This document shows, piece by piece, positions 7,327-15,639 of a stretch of DNA of 64,000 bases (its first letter is position 1; the number at the start of each line of letters is the position of its first letter). A model generated the notes under the pieces. That model ran no database searches, was not told the origin of the DNA, and saw only the letters and a list, made by a program, of their open reading frames with translations. The position numbers and the translations under genes are program-made. The DNA is from Streptomyces sp. NBC_01351. GTDB lineage: Bacteria; Actinomycetota; Actinomycetes; Streptomycetales; Streptomycetaceae. The stretch is taken from positions 150,902 to 214,901 of the forward strand of contig NZ_CP108358.1 of the NCBI RefSeq assembly GCF_036237315.1. The letters are read 5' to 3'.

Positions 7327-8386
7327 GGGCCACCGCCAGGGTGCGGGGGGCGGTCGGGGTGCGGGGGGCGGTCGGGGCGGCGGCCGCGAGGCGCTGTGCC
7401 AGTGCGTGGGCCGCGCCGGAGCGGACCGCTTCCTCGGCGAGCGAGACCGCGGAGGCCCAGTCCCGGCGGGTGCCGGAGGCCACCACCAGGGCGGCCGCGC
7501 CGAGGCAGACCGTCCGGGTGGCGACCCTGCCGGCCGTGCCGGAGAGCACGGAGAGGAAGTGGTCGACGGCCGCGGCGGGTTCGGCGGCCGGTCGCAGGTC
7601 GCCGAAGGAGCCGTCGCCCGGGGTGAGTTCGCCCGGCCGGATGATCCGGGTCAGAGAGCGGGCTCCGTGGACGGTGTTGGTGGCGAAGGGGAGCAGTTCG
7701 TCCGCGCCCGTGTCGTTCGTGGTCAGCCAGATGCGGCGGGTGGTGGTGGTCGCGGCGAGCTCCCGCAGGGTGTCGATCGGAGCGGCCGCCGAGACCCCGG
7801 TGACCTGGGCGGCCACCGGCAGGTCGGCGAGGAAGGGGCCCAGGGCGTTCAGGAACCGGCCGAAGGGCTTCATGCTCAGCGGGGCCACGGTCCGTGCCAG
7901 CCGGGTCAGCTGCGCCGGGTAGACGAAGGGCCCGGCGAAGGCGATCCCGTGTGCGGCGAGGGTGTCCTCGGTCTGGGCGTAGGAGGAGGTGAGACGGACA
8001 CCGAGCCGTTCCAGCAGGTCGACGGAGCCGAGCGAGCTGGTGTAGGCCCGGGAGCCGGTTTTGACGACCTTGACCCCGGCGGCCGCGGCGACGAACGCCG
8101 AGGCGGTGGAGATGTTGAACGTCTTGGGCCCGCCGCCGGTGCCGACGACGTTCACGGTGCCCTCCCAGGGGGTGGTCACCGGGCCCGCCGGCCGGCGCTC
8201 GGCGAGCGAGTCCAGCAGGTGGCGCAGGGTCTGGTGGTCGGGGAGCCGGCTGCTCAGGGAGGCCAGCAGGGCGAGGACCTCGGCCTTGTCGAGGCTGCCT
8301 GCGCCCAGCTGGTCCCACCAGGACCGCCAGGTCTCGCGGCCGACGGGAGCTTGCTGCTCCAGCAGGCCTGTGAGTGCGTCGTGCAC
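7319..8386 (-). CDS. Anthranilate phosphoribosyltransferase homologue (TrpD-like), altered motifs
   Basis: A 355-residue protein starting at GTG 8386. It keeps the PRPP loop GTGGGPKTFNIST (residues 82-94) and the overall TrpD length and order. The KHGNR motif of true TrpD reads KTGSR (109-113), and the following SSxSGSAD region reads YTSSLGSVDLLERLG. The FLFAPxxHPAM segment is replaced by FVYPAQLTRLARTVAP. These parts shape the anthranilate and PRPP pockets, so I expect a phosphoribosyl transfer to a different amine. The C-terminal end carries a tandem APTAPRTPTAPRT tail. With the TrpF-, TrpC- and TrpA-like neighbours it would start a parallel four-step route. No trpE or trpG is present to make anthranilate. 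Confidence 0.85.
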   Translation of the reverse strand: MHDALTGLLEQQAPVGRETWRSWWDQLGAGSLDKAEVLALLASLSSRLPDHQTLRHLLDSLAERRPAGPVTTPWEGTVNVVGTGGGPKTFNISTASAFVAAAAGVKVVKTGSRAYTSSLGSVDLLERLGVRLTSSYAQTEDTLAAHGIAFAGPFVYPAQLTRLARTVAPLSMKPFGRFLNALGPFLADLPVAAQVTGVSAAAPIDTLRELAATTTTRRIWLTTNDTGADELLPFATNTVHGARSLTRIIRPGELTPGDGSFGDLRPAAEPAAAVDHFLSVLSGTAGRVATRTVCLGAAALVVASGTRRDWASAVSLAEEAVRSGAAHALAQRLAAAAPTAPRTPTAPRTLAVARA

Positions 8387-8436
8387 GGTCGGTCTCCGTC
8401 TCGTCTCCGTCGGGGTGCGGTGCCTAAGTGGTTGGC

Positions 8437-8694
8437 TTAAGCGGTGGCCGTGGCGCGGGCCTGGGTGATGAAGGTGTCGATCGACTCGACGCTGCGGAAG
8501 TTGTTGGGGTCCAGGTCCTCGTCGCCGATGGCGAGCTCGAAGCGGTCCTCGACCCAGGCGATCAGCTTCAGGACGCCCAGGCTGTCGATGACCCCGTCGT
8601 TGAGCAGGTCGTGGTCGACCGCGAGCTCGGAGGCCGGGGTGCCGGGGAGGAACTCGGTGATGACGAAGTTCTTGATGGTGTCGACGTTGCTCAT
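8437..8694 (-). CDS. Stand-alone acyl/peptidyl carrier protein
   Basis: An 85-residue acidic four-helix carrier protein with the phosphopantetheine site in DGVIDSLGVLKLIAWVED (serine after VID). The start ATG at 8694 overlaps the stop of the adenylation gene (ATGA), so the two are translated together and probably form an activation pair. It would hold the aminoacyl or arylacyl group loaded by that enzyme while the acyl-CoA-dehydrogenase-like flavoprotein and the ketosynthase act on it. The phosphopantetheinyl transferase at 22.5 kb is the likely activating enzyme. A second carrier protein in the cluster (16.6 kb) is of a different subtype. Confidence 0.9.
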   Translation of the reverse strand: MSNVDTIKNFVITEFLPGTPASELAVDHDLLNDGVIDSLGVLKLIAWVEDRFELAIGDEDLDPNNFRSVESIDTFITQARATATA

Positions 8695-10277
8695 GACGGG
8701 ATTCCTTCGGCGAGAGGTGTGGCTACGGGTGTGGTGGCTACGGCTGCGGTGGTGGTGAGGGTCAGCCGGTCGAGCCGGTCGAGCGCCTTGCGGTCGACCT
8801 TTCCGGTGGCCGTCTTCGGCAACGGCGCTTCGATCACGGTGAGTTGGTGGGGTACGGCGGCCCTGGGCAGGTGCCGGGCGCAGTGCGTGCGCAGCTGCAG
8901 GCCGGTCAGGGTGGATCCGGGGACCCGCTGGACGCCGGCGACGAGCCGCTTGCCGGCGATCGGGTCGGGCAGGGCGGCGACGCCCGCCTCCAGGACCTCG
9001 GGGTGTTCCTGCAGGACCCGTTCGATCTCGGCGGTGTTGACGGCGACCCCGCGCACCTTGACCTGGAAGTCGGTGCGCCCGGTCAGGTGCAGGGTGCCGG
9101 CGGCGTCGCGCCGTACGAGGTCTCCGGTGCGGAACCAGCGGCGGTCGTCGAGGCCGAGCGGGTGGGCGGTGAACTTGTCGGCGTGCCGGGTCCGGTCGAG
9201 GTAGCCGCGGGTCTGGAAGGGCGTGGAGACGAAGAGCTCTCCGCTGCCGGGGCCTTCGACGGGGGTGAGGGTGTCGGGGTCGAGGACGAGGGCGCGTACG
9301 CCGGGCAGCGGGCGGCCGATGGGGACGGGCGGGAAGGAGGTGGCCGATGTGTCGACCTCGTGGATGAAGCTGTCGTTGGTCTCCGTGCAGCCGTAGATGT
9401 TGTGGATGCGGGCCTTCGGGAAGAGGGCGGGCAGCGCGGCGTAGGTGCGGTCGGGGATGGCGTCGCCGGTGAACATCACGTGCTCGACGCCGGGGAAGAG
9501 GTCGCCGGTCTTGGCGGCGGCGTCCTGGAGGAGCCCGAAGGCCATCGGGACGGCCTGCACCACGTGCACTCCGTGGCGTTGGACCAGGTCGGTCAGGTGG
9601 CGGCCGTGTGCGGCCAGGGCCGGGTCGACGAGGATCACGCGTCCGCCGCGGGCGAGGGTGGTCCAGACGTCGAGGAGGCAGAGGTCGAAGTTGAGGGGGG
9701 CGTAGTTGAGGACGGTCCGGTCGGGGCCGATCTCGAAGGCGTTGCCGGCCCACCGGGTGAACCGGTCCACGGCGTCCAGGGCGATCGGGACGATCTTCGG
9801 CAGGCTGGTGGAGCCGGAGGTGGTGAGCATGAGGGCCACGTCGGCGGCCTCGTCGGCGGGCAGCGGCTGGGCGGCGACGTCCGGGTTGGGTGCGACCCGG
9901 GCGCTCTCGCCGCCGGGGGCGAGGACGTGGGCGCAGCCGGCCTGGGCGAAGAGATCGGCGAGCAGGGTGTCGGCGAGGGCGGGGGACGGGAGCAGCACCG
10001 GCCGGCGGGCCAGCAGGCATCCGAGTACGAGGGCCACGGCGGCCGGGGACTTGTCGGCGAGGACGCCGACCGGGACCCCGGGGGCGAGCGCGAGCTGCGC
10101 GAGGCGGTCCCGTTCCTCCCCGGCGAGCTCGTACAGCTCCCGGTAGGTGGTCTCGTCCCCGTTGAAGACGAGCGCGGTGGCGTGGGGGCGGTCTCGGACC
10201 TGGGTCAGGAAGCCGCCGAGGAGGCCGAGTTCGACGACCGGGGTGACGGGGATGCCCGGGCCGGGGGTGGTGGTCAC
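8691..10277 (-). CDS. Free-standing adenylation enzyme (amino-acid/aryl-acid:carrier ligase)
   Basis: A 528-residue ANL-superfamily enzyme. The P-loop is TTSGSTSLPK (residues 152-161). The core motif NFDLCLLDVW (196-205) keeps the aspartate (FD) that binds the alpha-amino group in amino-acid-activating domains. Other motifs are IYGCTET, GELFVSTPFQTRGY, RWFRTGDL, GRTDFQVKVRGV, and the C-terminal lysine in KTATGKVDRK. A rough alignment of the specificity pocket gives D-L-L at the first three positions but D and S at the last two. That is not the standard proline code, so proline, serine or another acid remain open. The gene overlaps its carrier protein (ATGA) and the MaoC gene (GTGA). Confidence 0.88.
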   Translation of the reverse strand: MTTTPGPGIPVTPVVELGLLGGFLTQVRDRPHATALVFNGDETTYRELYELAGEERDRLAQLALAPGVPVGVLADKSPAAVALVLGCLLARRPVLLPSPALADTLLADLFAQAGCAHVLAPGGESARVAPNPDVAAQPLPADEAADVALMLTTSGSTSLPKIVPIALDAVDRFTRWAGNAFEIGPDRTVLNYAPLNFDLCLLDVWTTLARGGRVILVDPALAAHGRHLTDLVQRHGVHVVQAVPMAFGLLQDAAAKTGDLFPGVEHVMFTGDAIPDRTYAALPALFPKARIHNIYGCTETNDSFIHEVDTSATSFPPVPIGRPLPGVRALVLDPDTLTPVEGPGSGELFVSTPFQTRGYLDRTRHADKFTAHPLGLDDRRWFRTGDLVRRDAAGTLHLTGRTDFQVKVRGVAVNTAEIERVLQEHPEVLEAGVAALPDPIAGKRLVAGVQRVPGSTLTGLQLRTHCARHLPRAAVPHQLTVIEAPLPKTATGKVDRKALDRLDRLTLTTTAAVATTPVATPLAEGIPS

Positions 10278-11131
10278 GGCTGCTCACCCGCCTCCGGCGC
10301 GGTCGGCTGCGCGAACTCGATCCAGCCGCTCTTGACGGCCGCGCCCTTCGGCGTCTTGCAGGTGAAGCGGACGATGCGGGCCTCGGCGTCGGGCTGCAGG
10401 ACGACCTCCAGCGGGATGCCGGGCGGCACCGGGGCCGAGAAGCGGCAGCCGAGGCCGCGCACCTTGGCGGAGTCGCCGCCCGCGAAGCGGTCCACGGCCT
10501 CCTCCACCGCGAGGGCGACGACGCTCATGCCGTGCGCGATGACGGTGTCGAAGCCGGCCCCGCGGGCCGCCTGCTCGTCGAGGTGGATGGGGTTGAGGTC
10601 GCCGGAGGCGTGGGCGTACGTACTGATCCAGTCGGTGGTCAGCTCGTGCACCGCGGTCTGCGGCTCGCCGGCCCCGAGCGGGGTCGGGGCGGCGGGGCCG
10701 CCCGCGATGTCGCCGAACGGCTCCAGCAGGGTCGCGCCCACCAGCAGGGCGGAGATGACCAGTTCCGCGAAGGGTTCCGCGCCGTCCTCGCCGGTGAGCC
10801 GGACCCGCAGCGCGATCCGGGCGCCGCGCGGCTCCTTGCGGATGCCGAGCACGTCGAGCCGTACGGTCACCTCCTCGCCGGGGCGGACCGGGCGGACGGT
10901 GCGGATGTCCTGGCCGAGGTGGACCACGGACACCGGGCCGGGCTCGGCCTCGGTCAGTGCGGCGACGGTCTGCTCGGCCACCGTGTGGGCGAGGACGAAG
11001 GTGTGGACGGGCGAGGCCTGGCCGGGCCGGGCGGTGGTCAGCCCGCGCCGGGCGGCACCGCGGTAGTCGGTGATCTCGGGCTCGGTGACGGTGAGCGTGC
11101 GGACCGGGGAGGGCAGCGACAGGAGCGTCAT
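10274..11131 (-). CDS. Two-domain MaoC-like hot-dog dehydratase
   Basis: A 285-residue protein with two hot-dog halves. The N-terminal half resembles the FAS1-type MaoC N-domain (HLGQDIRTVRPVRPGEEVTV) and the C-terminal half holds the hydratase signature YAHASGDLNPIHLDE with catalytic Asp and His, followed by IAHGMSVVALA. Such proteins dehydrate 3-hydroxyacyl thioesters (R-specific). With the ketosynthase, KAS III, FabG and ACP it completes a short fatty-acid-like elongation and reduction cycle; no enoyl reductase was seen. Overlaps of four bases join it to the adenylation and ketosynthase genes. Confidence 0.85.
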   Translation of the reverse strand: MTLLSLPSPVRTLTVTEPEITDYRGAARRGLTTARPGQASPVHTFVLAHTVAEQTVAALTEAEPGPVSVVHLGQDIRTVRPVRPGEEVTVRLDVLGIRKEPRGARIALRVRLTGEDGAEPFAELVISALLVGATLLEPFGDIAGGPAAPTPLGAGEPQTAVHELTTDWISTYAHASGDLNPIHLDEQAARGAGFDTVIAHGMSVVALAVEEAVDRFAGGDSAKVRGLGCRFSAPVPPGIPLEVVLQPDAEARIVRFTCKTPKGAAVKSGWIEFAQPTAPEAGEQP

Positions 11132-12381
11132 ACCGGCGTCACCACCACTGAGGAGTTGTGCCCGCCGAACCCGAAGGAGTTCGTGATCGCGGGTCCCGGG
11201 GGCACGGCGCGCGGTGCGCCGTGGACGACGTCGATGTCCATTCCTGGCTCCAGCTGTTCGTGGTTGGCGGTGGGAGGCACCTCGCAGTGCCGCATGGCCT
11301 GCACGGTGGCGATGAGTTCGACGGCGCCGGCGGCGCCGATGAGGTGGCCGATGACCGACTTGGGGGCGGTGACGGGCGGCTGGGCGGTGCCGAACACCTT
11401 CCTGAGCGCTGCCGCCTCGGACCGGTCGTTGTGCGGGGTCGAGGTGCCGTGCGCGTTGACGTGCACGATGTCGGAGGGGTCGAGGCCGGCGTCGGCGATG
11501 GCACCGGCCATGGCGGCCGCGGCTCCCGCGCCGTCGGGCAGCGGCATCGCGAGGTGGTGGGCGTCGGCGGTGGCTGCGTACCCGGCGACCAGCCCGTACG
11601 TCTTCGCGCCGCGGGCGGTCGCGTCCTCCAGCCGTTCCAGTACGACGAACCCGGCGCCCTCGCCCATCACGAAGCCGTCGCGGTCCTTGTCGAAGGGGCG
11701 CGAGGCGCGCTCCGGGTCGTCGTTGCGGAAGGAGACCGCGTTGAGGTTGCCGAAGCCGGCCAGCGTGACCGGGGTGAGCGTGTGTTCGGCGCCGCCGGCG
11801 ATGACGAGGTCGGCGCGGCCGGTCTGCAGGAGCATCAGGGCGTGTCCGATGGCGTCGGCGCCGCTGGCGCAGGTGTTGGCCACGGTGAGGGCGGGGCCCG
11901 TCCAGCCGAGCCGGATGGCGATGTGCGCGGCGGCCGCGTTGGGCATCGTCATCAGCGGCATCAGCGGGTTGACCTTGGCGGGGCCGCCTTCGGTGAAGTG
12001 GGCGGACTCCAGGTCGCTGGTGGCCCGCCCGCCGACGGCGTTGCCGACGACGATGGCGGTGCGCCCGGCTTCGGCGGTGGGCGATCCCGCGTCACGGTGG
12101 GCGGCGAGGGCCGCGGCCGTTCCGTAGTGGGCGAAGGGGTCCATCCGGCGGGCTTCCTTGGCGGGGACGAGCCCGGCGAGCCCGTCGAGGCCGCGGACCC
12201 GGCAGCCGATCTTGACCCGGTGCCGGCTGAGGTCGAAGTGGGTGAGCTCGGCGGCGGTGGACCGGCCGGCTCGCAGCGTCTGCCACAGCTCGTCCGGGGT
12301 GCACCCGCCGGGGGTGACCACGCCCATGCCGGTGATGGCTACGGGCGGCCGCGCCGAACTGCCCCTGGACGATCCAGGCAT
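11128..12381 (-). CDS. Beta-ketoacyl-ACP synthase II (FabF/RedR-like ketosynthase)
   Basis: A 417-residue thiolase-fold condensing enzyme with the full Cys-His-His set: C171 in ANTCASGADA, H311 in NAHGTSTP and H346 in IGHLIGAAG, plus K341. It lacks a chain-length-factor partner, so it is a FabF-type stand-alone enzyme and not a type II PKS heterodimer. It could extend the carrier-bound starter with malonyl-ACP (as RedX does) or elongate an acyl chain (as RedR does). The operon order alpha-oxoamine synthase, ketosynthase, dehydratase suggests its product is passed on to those enzymes. Confidence 0.9.
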   Translation of the reverse strand: MPGSSRGSSARPPVAITGMGVVTPGGCTPDELWQTLRAGRSTAAELTHFDLSRHRVKIGCRVRGLDGLAGLVPAKEARRMDPFAHYGTAAALAAHRDAGSPTAEAGRTAIVVGNAVGGRATSDLESAHFTEGGPAKVNPLMPLMTMPNAAAAHIAIRLGWTGPALTVANTCASGADAIGHALMLLQTGRADLVIAGGAEHTLTPVTLAGFGNLNAVSFRNDDPERASRPFDKDRDGFVMGEGAGFVVLERLEDATARGAKTYGLVAGYAATADAHHLAMPLPDGAGAAAAMAGAIADAGLDPSDIVHVNAHGTSTPHNDRSEAAALRKVFGTAQPPVTAPKSVIGHLIGAAGAVELIATVQAMRHCEVPPTANHEQLEPGMDIDVVHGAPRAVPPGPAITNSFGFGGHNSSVVVTPV

Positions 12382-12423
12382 GTCTGCTCCCTTAAGGCGT
12401 GTGTGCGGTCGTCGTGAGGGCGG

Positions 12424-13635
12424 TCAGATGATCCGGCACTCGCGCGCCGACTTGATGAAGGCCTCCGCGGCGAAGTCGAGGTCGGCCTCGGTGTGGGCGG
12501 CGGTGATGGCGATGCGCAGCCGGGCCAGGTCGTTGGGGACGGCCGGGGTGACCACGGGGAGGCCGATGACGCCGTTCTTGCGGGCGACGGTCGCTAGGTC
12601 GTAGGCGGCCACGTCGGATCCGGCGATGACGGGGACGACGGCGGTCTCGCTGTCGACGGTGCTGATGCCGGCCTCGTTGAGGGCGTCGCGGAAGCGCGCG
12701 GACTGCTTCTGGATGAACTCCACCCGCCACGGCTCGCGCTGCAGGATCCGCAGGGACTCCAGGGCCGCGCCGGTCTGGGCTCCGCCGAGGGCCGCGGAGA
12801 AGAGGAAGGGACGGGCCGCGTAGCGCAGGTGGTGGATGAACTCGGCGGAGCCGGCGACCCAGCCGCCCATGGAGGGGATGGCCTTGGAGAGGGTGCCGAG
12901 CTTGACGTCGACCTTCACCTCGTAGTTGAAGTGCTCCTCGATGCCCTTGCCGGTGGCGCCGATGACGCCGAGCGCGTGGGCCTCGTCGACCATCAGCAGC
13001 GCGTTGTGGGCGTCGCAGACCTTGCGCAGGTCGACCAGGGGGGCGATGTCGCCGTCCATGGAGTAGACGCTGTCGACGATGACCAGGCGGACCCCGGTGT
13101 CGGGGGCGGCGGAGAGGCGGCGCTCCAGGTGGGCGACGTCGTTGTGGCGGAAGCGGGTGACGGTGGCGCCGGAGAGCTTGCAGCCGTCGACGATGCTGGC
13201 GTGGTCGTACTTGTCGATGAAGACGGTGTCGCCGGGGCCGACGATCGCGCCGACGGTGCCGGTGTTCGCGGCGTAGCCGGAGCCGAAGACCAGGGCCTTC
13301 TCACGGCCGGCGACCTTGGCGACCTCGGCCTCCAGTTCCTCGTGCAGGGGGGTCGTGCCGGCCAGGGCCCGCACTCCGTGGTTGCCGGTGCCGTAGAGGT
13401 CGACGGCGGCCTTGGCGGCGGCGACGACGCGCTCGTCGCCGGCGAGACCGAGGTAGGAGTAGCCGGACATCATCAGCAGCCGGCGGCCGTCCTGGTCGGC
13501 GTACGCGGAGTCCCGCTCGGCCGTGTACGCGACGAAGCTGTTCTTCCGGTTGGGTTCGTATTCCAGCGACCGGACACGGTCACGGAAATACGCCAGCTTC
13601 GGCTCCAAGCGCTTCCAGGCAGCGGATGAGTTCAC
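12424..13635 (-). CDS. Alpha-oxoamine synthase (PLP-dependent, KBL/BioF family)
   Basis: A 403-residue PLP enzyme, first gene of the long leftward operon. GTG start at 13635 with GAGGAG nine bases upstream. Family marks: SYLGLAGDERV, GTGNHGVRALAGT, VFGSGYAANTG, the cofactor-binding DEAHALGVIG (D217) and the Schiff-base lysine K251 in GTLSKA. Alpha-oxoamine synthases join an acyl thioester with an amino acid (glycine, serine, alanine) with loss of CO2 to give an alpha-amino ketone. In prodiginine assembly such domains (RedN, RedL) build the pyrrole precursors. The N-terminus is free of ACP domains, so it must work with one of the separate carrier proteins. Confidence 0.9.
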   Translation of the reverse strand: MNSSAAWKRLEPKLAYFRDRVRSLEYEPNRKNSFVAYTAERDSAYADQDGRRLLMMSGYSYLGLAGDERVVAAAKAAVDLYGTGNHGVRALAGTTPLHEELEAEVAKVAGREKALVFGSGYAANTGTVGAIVGPGDTVFIDKYDHASIVDGCKLSGATVTRFRHNDVAHLERRLSAAPDTGVRLVIVDSVYSMDGDIAPLVDLRKVCDAHNALLMVDEAHALGVIGATGKGIEEHFNYEVKVDVKLGTLSKAIPSMGGWVAGSAEFIHHLRYAARPFLFSAALGGAQTGAALESLRILQREPWRVEFIQKQSARFRDALNEAGISTVDSETAVVPVIAGSDVAAYDLATVARKNGVIGLPVVTPAVPNDLARLRIAITAAHTEADLDFAAEAFIKSARECRII

Positions 13636-13831
13636 GTGCTTCTCCTCGTCGCGATCGTCCGGCGGACCCGGAACTCCATCGACGCTCCGCCGTTTTTCCG
13701 GCGGGGCTCTAGTGGAATTCCATTAAGGCTCGTGGGGCGCAAGAGCGACGCAAGAGCAGCCCGCCGCTATTCTCTGAATCGCACGACCTTGGGGGACTCG
13801 GCCGGATGACGACCGTTTCGGAGAGTGCATA
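13636..13831. promoter_or_regulatory. Divergent intergenic control region (oxoamine synthase / SARP)
   Basis: This 196-bp gap separates the leftward operon from the rightward SARP gene and must hold both promoters. Visible elements are a hairpin around CCGCCGTTTTTCCGGCGG, the palindrome TGGAATTCCA near 13712, and the AT-rich CCATTAAGG just after it. I could not pick out convincing SARP heptamer repeats by eye, although this is the expected place for them. Confidence 0.4.
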
Positions 13832-14731
13832 GTGCTGATCAGACTCGTAGGCCTTGTCACGATCGAGCCGGACGGAGCACCGCCACAACACCTGTCGAGC
13901 GCCCAGGCCCAAGTCGCGTTCGCACGCCTGCTCATGGAGCGGGCCGGGGGCACGGACCGTGACCAACTGGCCGAAACCGTCTGGCCCGAGGGCCTCCCCG
14001 ACACCTGGGCTTCCGCGCTGCGCAGCCTCGTGAGCCGGGTGCGCACCTTCGTCACGACGCCCCAGGACCAGCCGGGCGTCACCCCCCTCGTCGCGCAGGG
14101 CGGCCGGTACGTCCTGCGGCTGCCGCAGGACGCGGCCGTGGACGTGGAGTGCGCGGAGGTGGCCGTGACGGAGGCCGCCGAGGCGTACGCGACGGGCTCC
14201 TACGCGGTCGCCCAGCAGCTCGCGGCCGGCGCGGTGTCGAACCTGCGCGGCTCGTTCCTGCCCTCCCACGAGGGCGAATGGGTCGACGCGATGCGCGAGC
14301 AGCTGGAGGAGCTCCGCCTGCGGGCGCTGGAGATCGCGAGCCTGTCCGCCTCCGCCCTGGGCGACGAGCACCACTCCCTGCGCTACGCGGAGGAGGCCGT
14401 CCGCCGGGCCCCGTTCCGGGAGAGCGCCTACCGCTGCCGGATGGCGGCCCACTCGCGGGCCGGCAACCGCGCGGAAGCGCTGCGCAGCTACCAGCAGTTG
14501 CGGGAGGTGCTGGCGGAGGAGCTCGGCATAGACCCCGCGCCGGAGACGGAGGCGGCCTACCTGGAACTGCTGCGCACCCCGGAACCCCGGCCGGCCCCGC
14601 GCACGTGCACCTGCCTGGACCCGGTGCTGATGGGGGTCTTCGAGGTGGACCACCGCGCGTCCGGCCCCCGCTCCTCACCGGCCGGCCACGGCTGCGTCAC
14701 GCACCGGGCGGTGTCCTACCCCGCCGCCTGA
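13832..14731 (+). CDS. SARP-family pathway-specific activator
   Basis: A 299-residue protein starting at GTG CTG ATC (MLIRLVG). It has the SARP layout: an OmpR-type winged-helix DNA-binding domain (LSSAQAQVAFARLLMERAGG, RDQLAETVWPEGLPDTWASALRS, RYVLRLP) followed by a bacterial transcriptional activation domain with TPR-like helices (AYRCRMAAHSRAGNRAEALR, LAEELGIDPAPETEA). A Cys/His-containing C-terminal tail (TCTCLDP, GHGCVTH) is unusual. SARPs activate Streptomyces secondary metabolite operons by binding heptamer repeats near the -35 region. Its central place between the operons makes it the likely activator of the whole 2.4-23 kb cluster. Confidence 0.9.
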   Translation: MLIRLVGLVTIEPDGAPPQHLSSAQAQVAFARLLMERAGGTDRDQLAETVWPEGLPDTWASALRSLVSRVRTFVTTPQDQPGVTPLVAQGGRYVLRLPQDAAVDVECAEVAVTEAAEAYATGSYAVAQQLAAGAVSNLRGSFLPSHEGEWVDAMREQLEELRLRALEIASLSASALGDEHHSLRYAEEAVRRAPFRESAYRCRMAAHSRAGNRAEALRSYQQLREVLAEELGIDPAPETEAAYLELLRTPEPRPAPRTCTCLDPVLMGVFEVDHRASGPRSSPAGHGCVTHRAVSYPAA

Positions 14732-14757
14732 TCCGCCCGGTCGGGACGCACGAGGAA

Positions 14758-14867
14758 GCCGCCGCCGCGGGAACTCCGCGGCGGCGGCCTTCGTACGTCC
14801 GTGTCCGTCCCCCGCGCGCGCACGACGAGCGGCCCCGGCCTCCCCGGGGGGAGGGAGGCCGGGGCCG
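14758..14867. terminator. Double hairpin terminator between convergent units
   Basis: Two strong hairpins lie between the end of the SARP gene (14731, plus) and the end of fabG (14887, minus). The first pairs 14758-14770 with 14776-14788 (13 bp, 5-base loop); the second pairs 14830-14844 with 14853-14867 (15 bp, 8-base loop). Placement fits a bidirectional terminator. Confidence 0.85.
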
Positions 14868-14886
14868 AGGGGGACGACCGCGGGGG

Positions 14887-15639
14887 TCAGGTGATGGACA
14901 CCCCGCTGTCGATGCTGATGACCTGGCCCGTCATGCAGTCCTGGTCCAGGAAGAGACCGGCGCTGCGGGCGACCTCTTCGACCGTGACGAAGCGGGGGAT
15001 GGGGGCCTTGTCCTCCATGCCCTCGATCACCCGGTCCGGAAGGGTGTTCGTCATGCCCGTGATCATGAAGCCGGGGGACAGCGCGTTGACCGTCACCCCG
15101 CGCCGGCCGCACTCGGACGCGAGGGTCCGGGTGAAGCCGATCAGACCGGCCTTGGACGCCGAGTACGCCGTCTGCCCGGCGGTCGCGATGATGCCGGACG
15201 GGGACACGATGTTGATCACCCGGCCCCAGCGCTTCCGCAGCATGTACGGCACCGAGGCGCGGGCCGTGTGGAACGACCCGATGAGGTTGGTCTGGATGAC
15301 CTGCGCCCAGTCCGCCGGGTTCTGCATGGCCATCAGGCTGTCCTTGCGGATGGCCCCGTTGTTGACGAGGACGTCCACCGGGCCGAGCTCCTCGGAGATC
15401 CGGGCGTAGAGGGCCTGGGTGGCCTCCCAGGACCCGACGTCACCCGTGACCAGCACCGACGGGTTGACCAGTTTCTCGCGGACGGCCTCGGCGGCCTCCT
15501 TGGAGCTGTTGTAGTGGACCGCCACCCGGCAGCCCAGCGCATCCAGCTCCAGCGCCAGGGCCTGGCCGAGGCCGCCCGAGGCGCCGGTCACGAGCGCGAC
15601 CGGGGACTCCGGGCGCTGACCCGCACTGTTCTTGCTCAT
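14887..15639 (-). CDS. 3-oxoacyl-ACP reductase (FabG-type SDR)
   Basis: A 250-residue short-chain dehydrogenase: cofactor loop VTGASGGLGQ, NNGAIRKD in place of NNAG, catalytic serine in NIVSPSG, and YSASK (Tyr, Lys). It would reduce the 3-keto group made by the KAS III or ketosynthase enzymes. The ATG at 15639 overlaps the KAS III stop codon, and the ACP gene is just upstream, so ACP, KAS III and FabG form a three-gene leftward operon dedicated to a starter or acyl chain. Confidence 0.88.
   Translation of the reverse strand: MSKNSAGQRPESPVALVTGASGGLGQALALELDALGCRVAVHYNSSKEAAEAVREKLVNPSVLVTGDVGSWEATQALYARISEELGPVDVLVNNGAIRKDSLMAMQNPADWAQVIQTNLIGSFHTARASVPYMLRKRWGRVINIVSPSGIIATAGQTAYSASKAGLIGFTRTLASECGRRGVTVNALSPGFMITGMTNTLPDRVIEGMEDKAPIPRFVTVEEVARSAGLFLDQDCMTGQVISIDSGVSIT

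Noticed and set aside
3247..8386. Ordinary tryptophan biosynthetic operon
   Set aside because: trpE, trpG and trpB are absent, TrpC and TrpD lack conserved active-site motifs, and the genes are interleaved and translationally coupled with carrier-protein and condensing enzymes.
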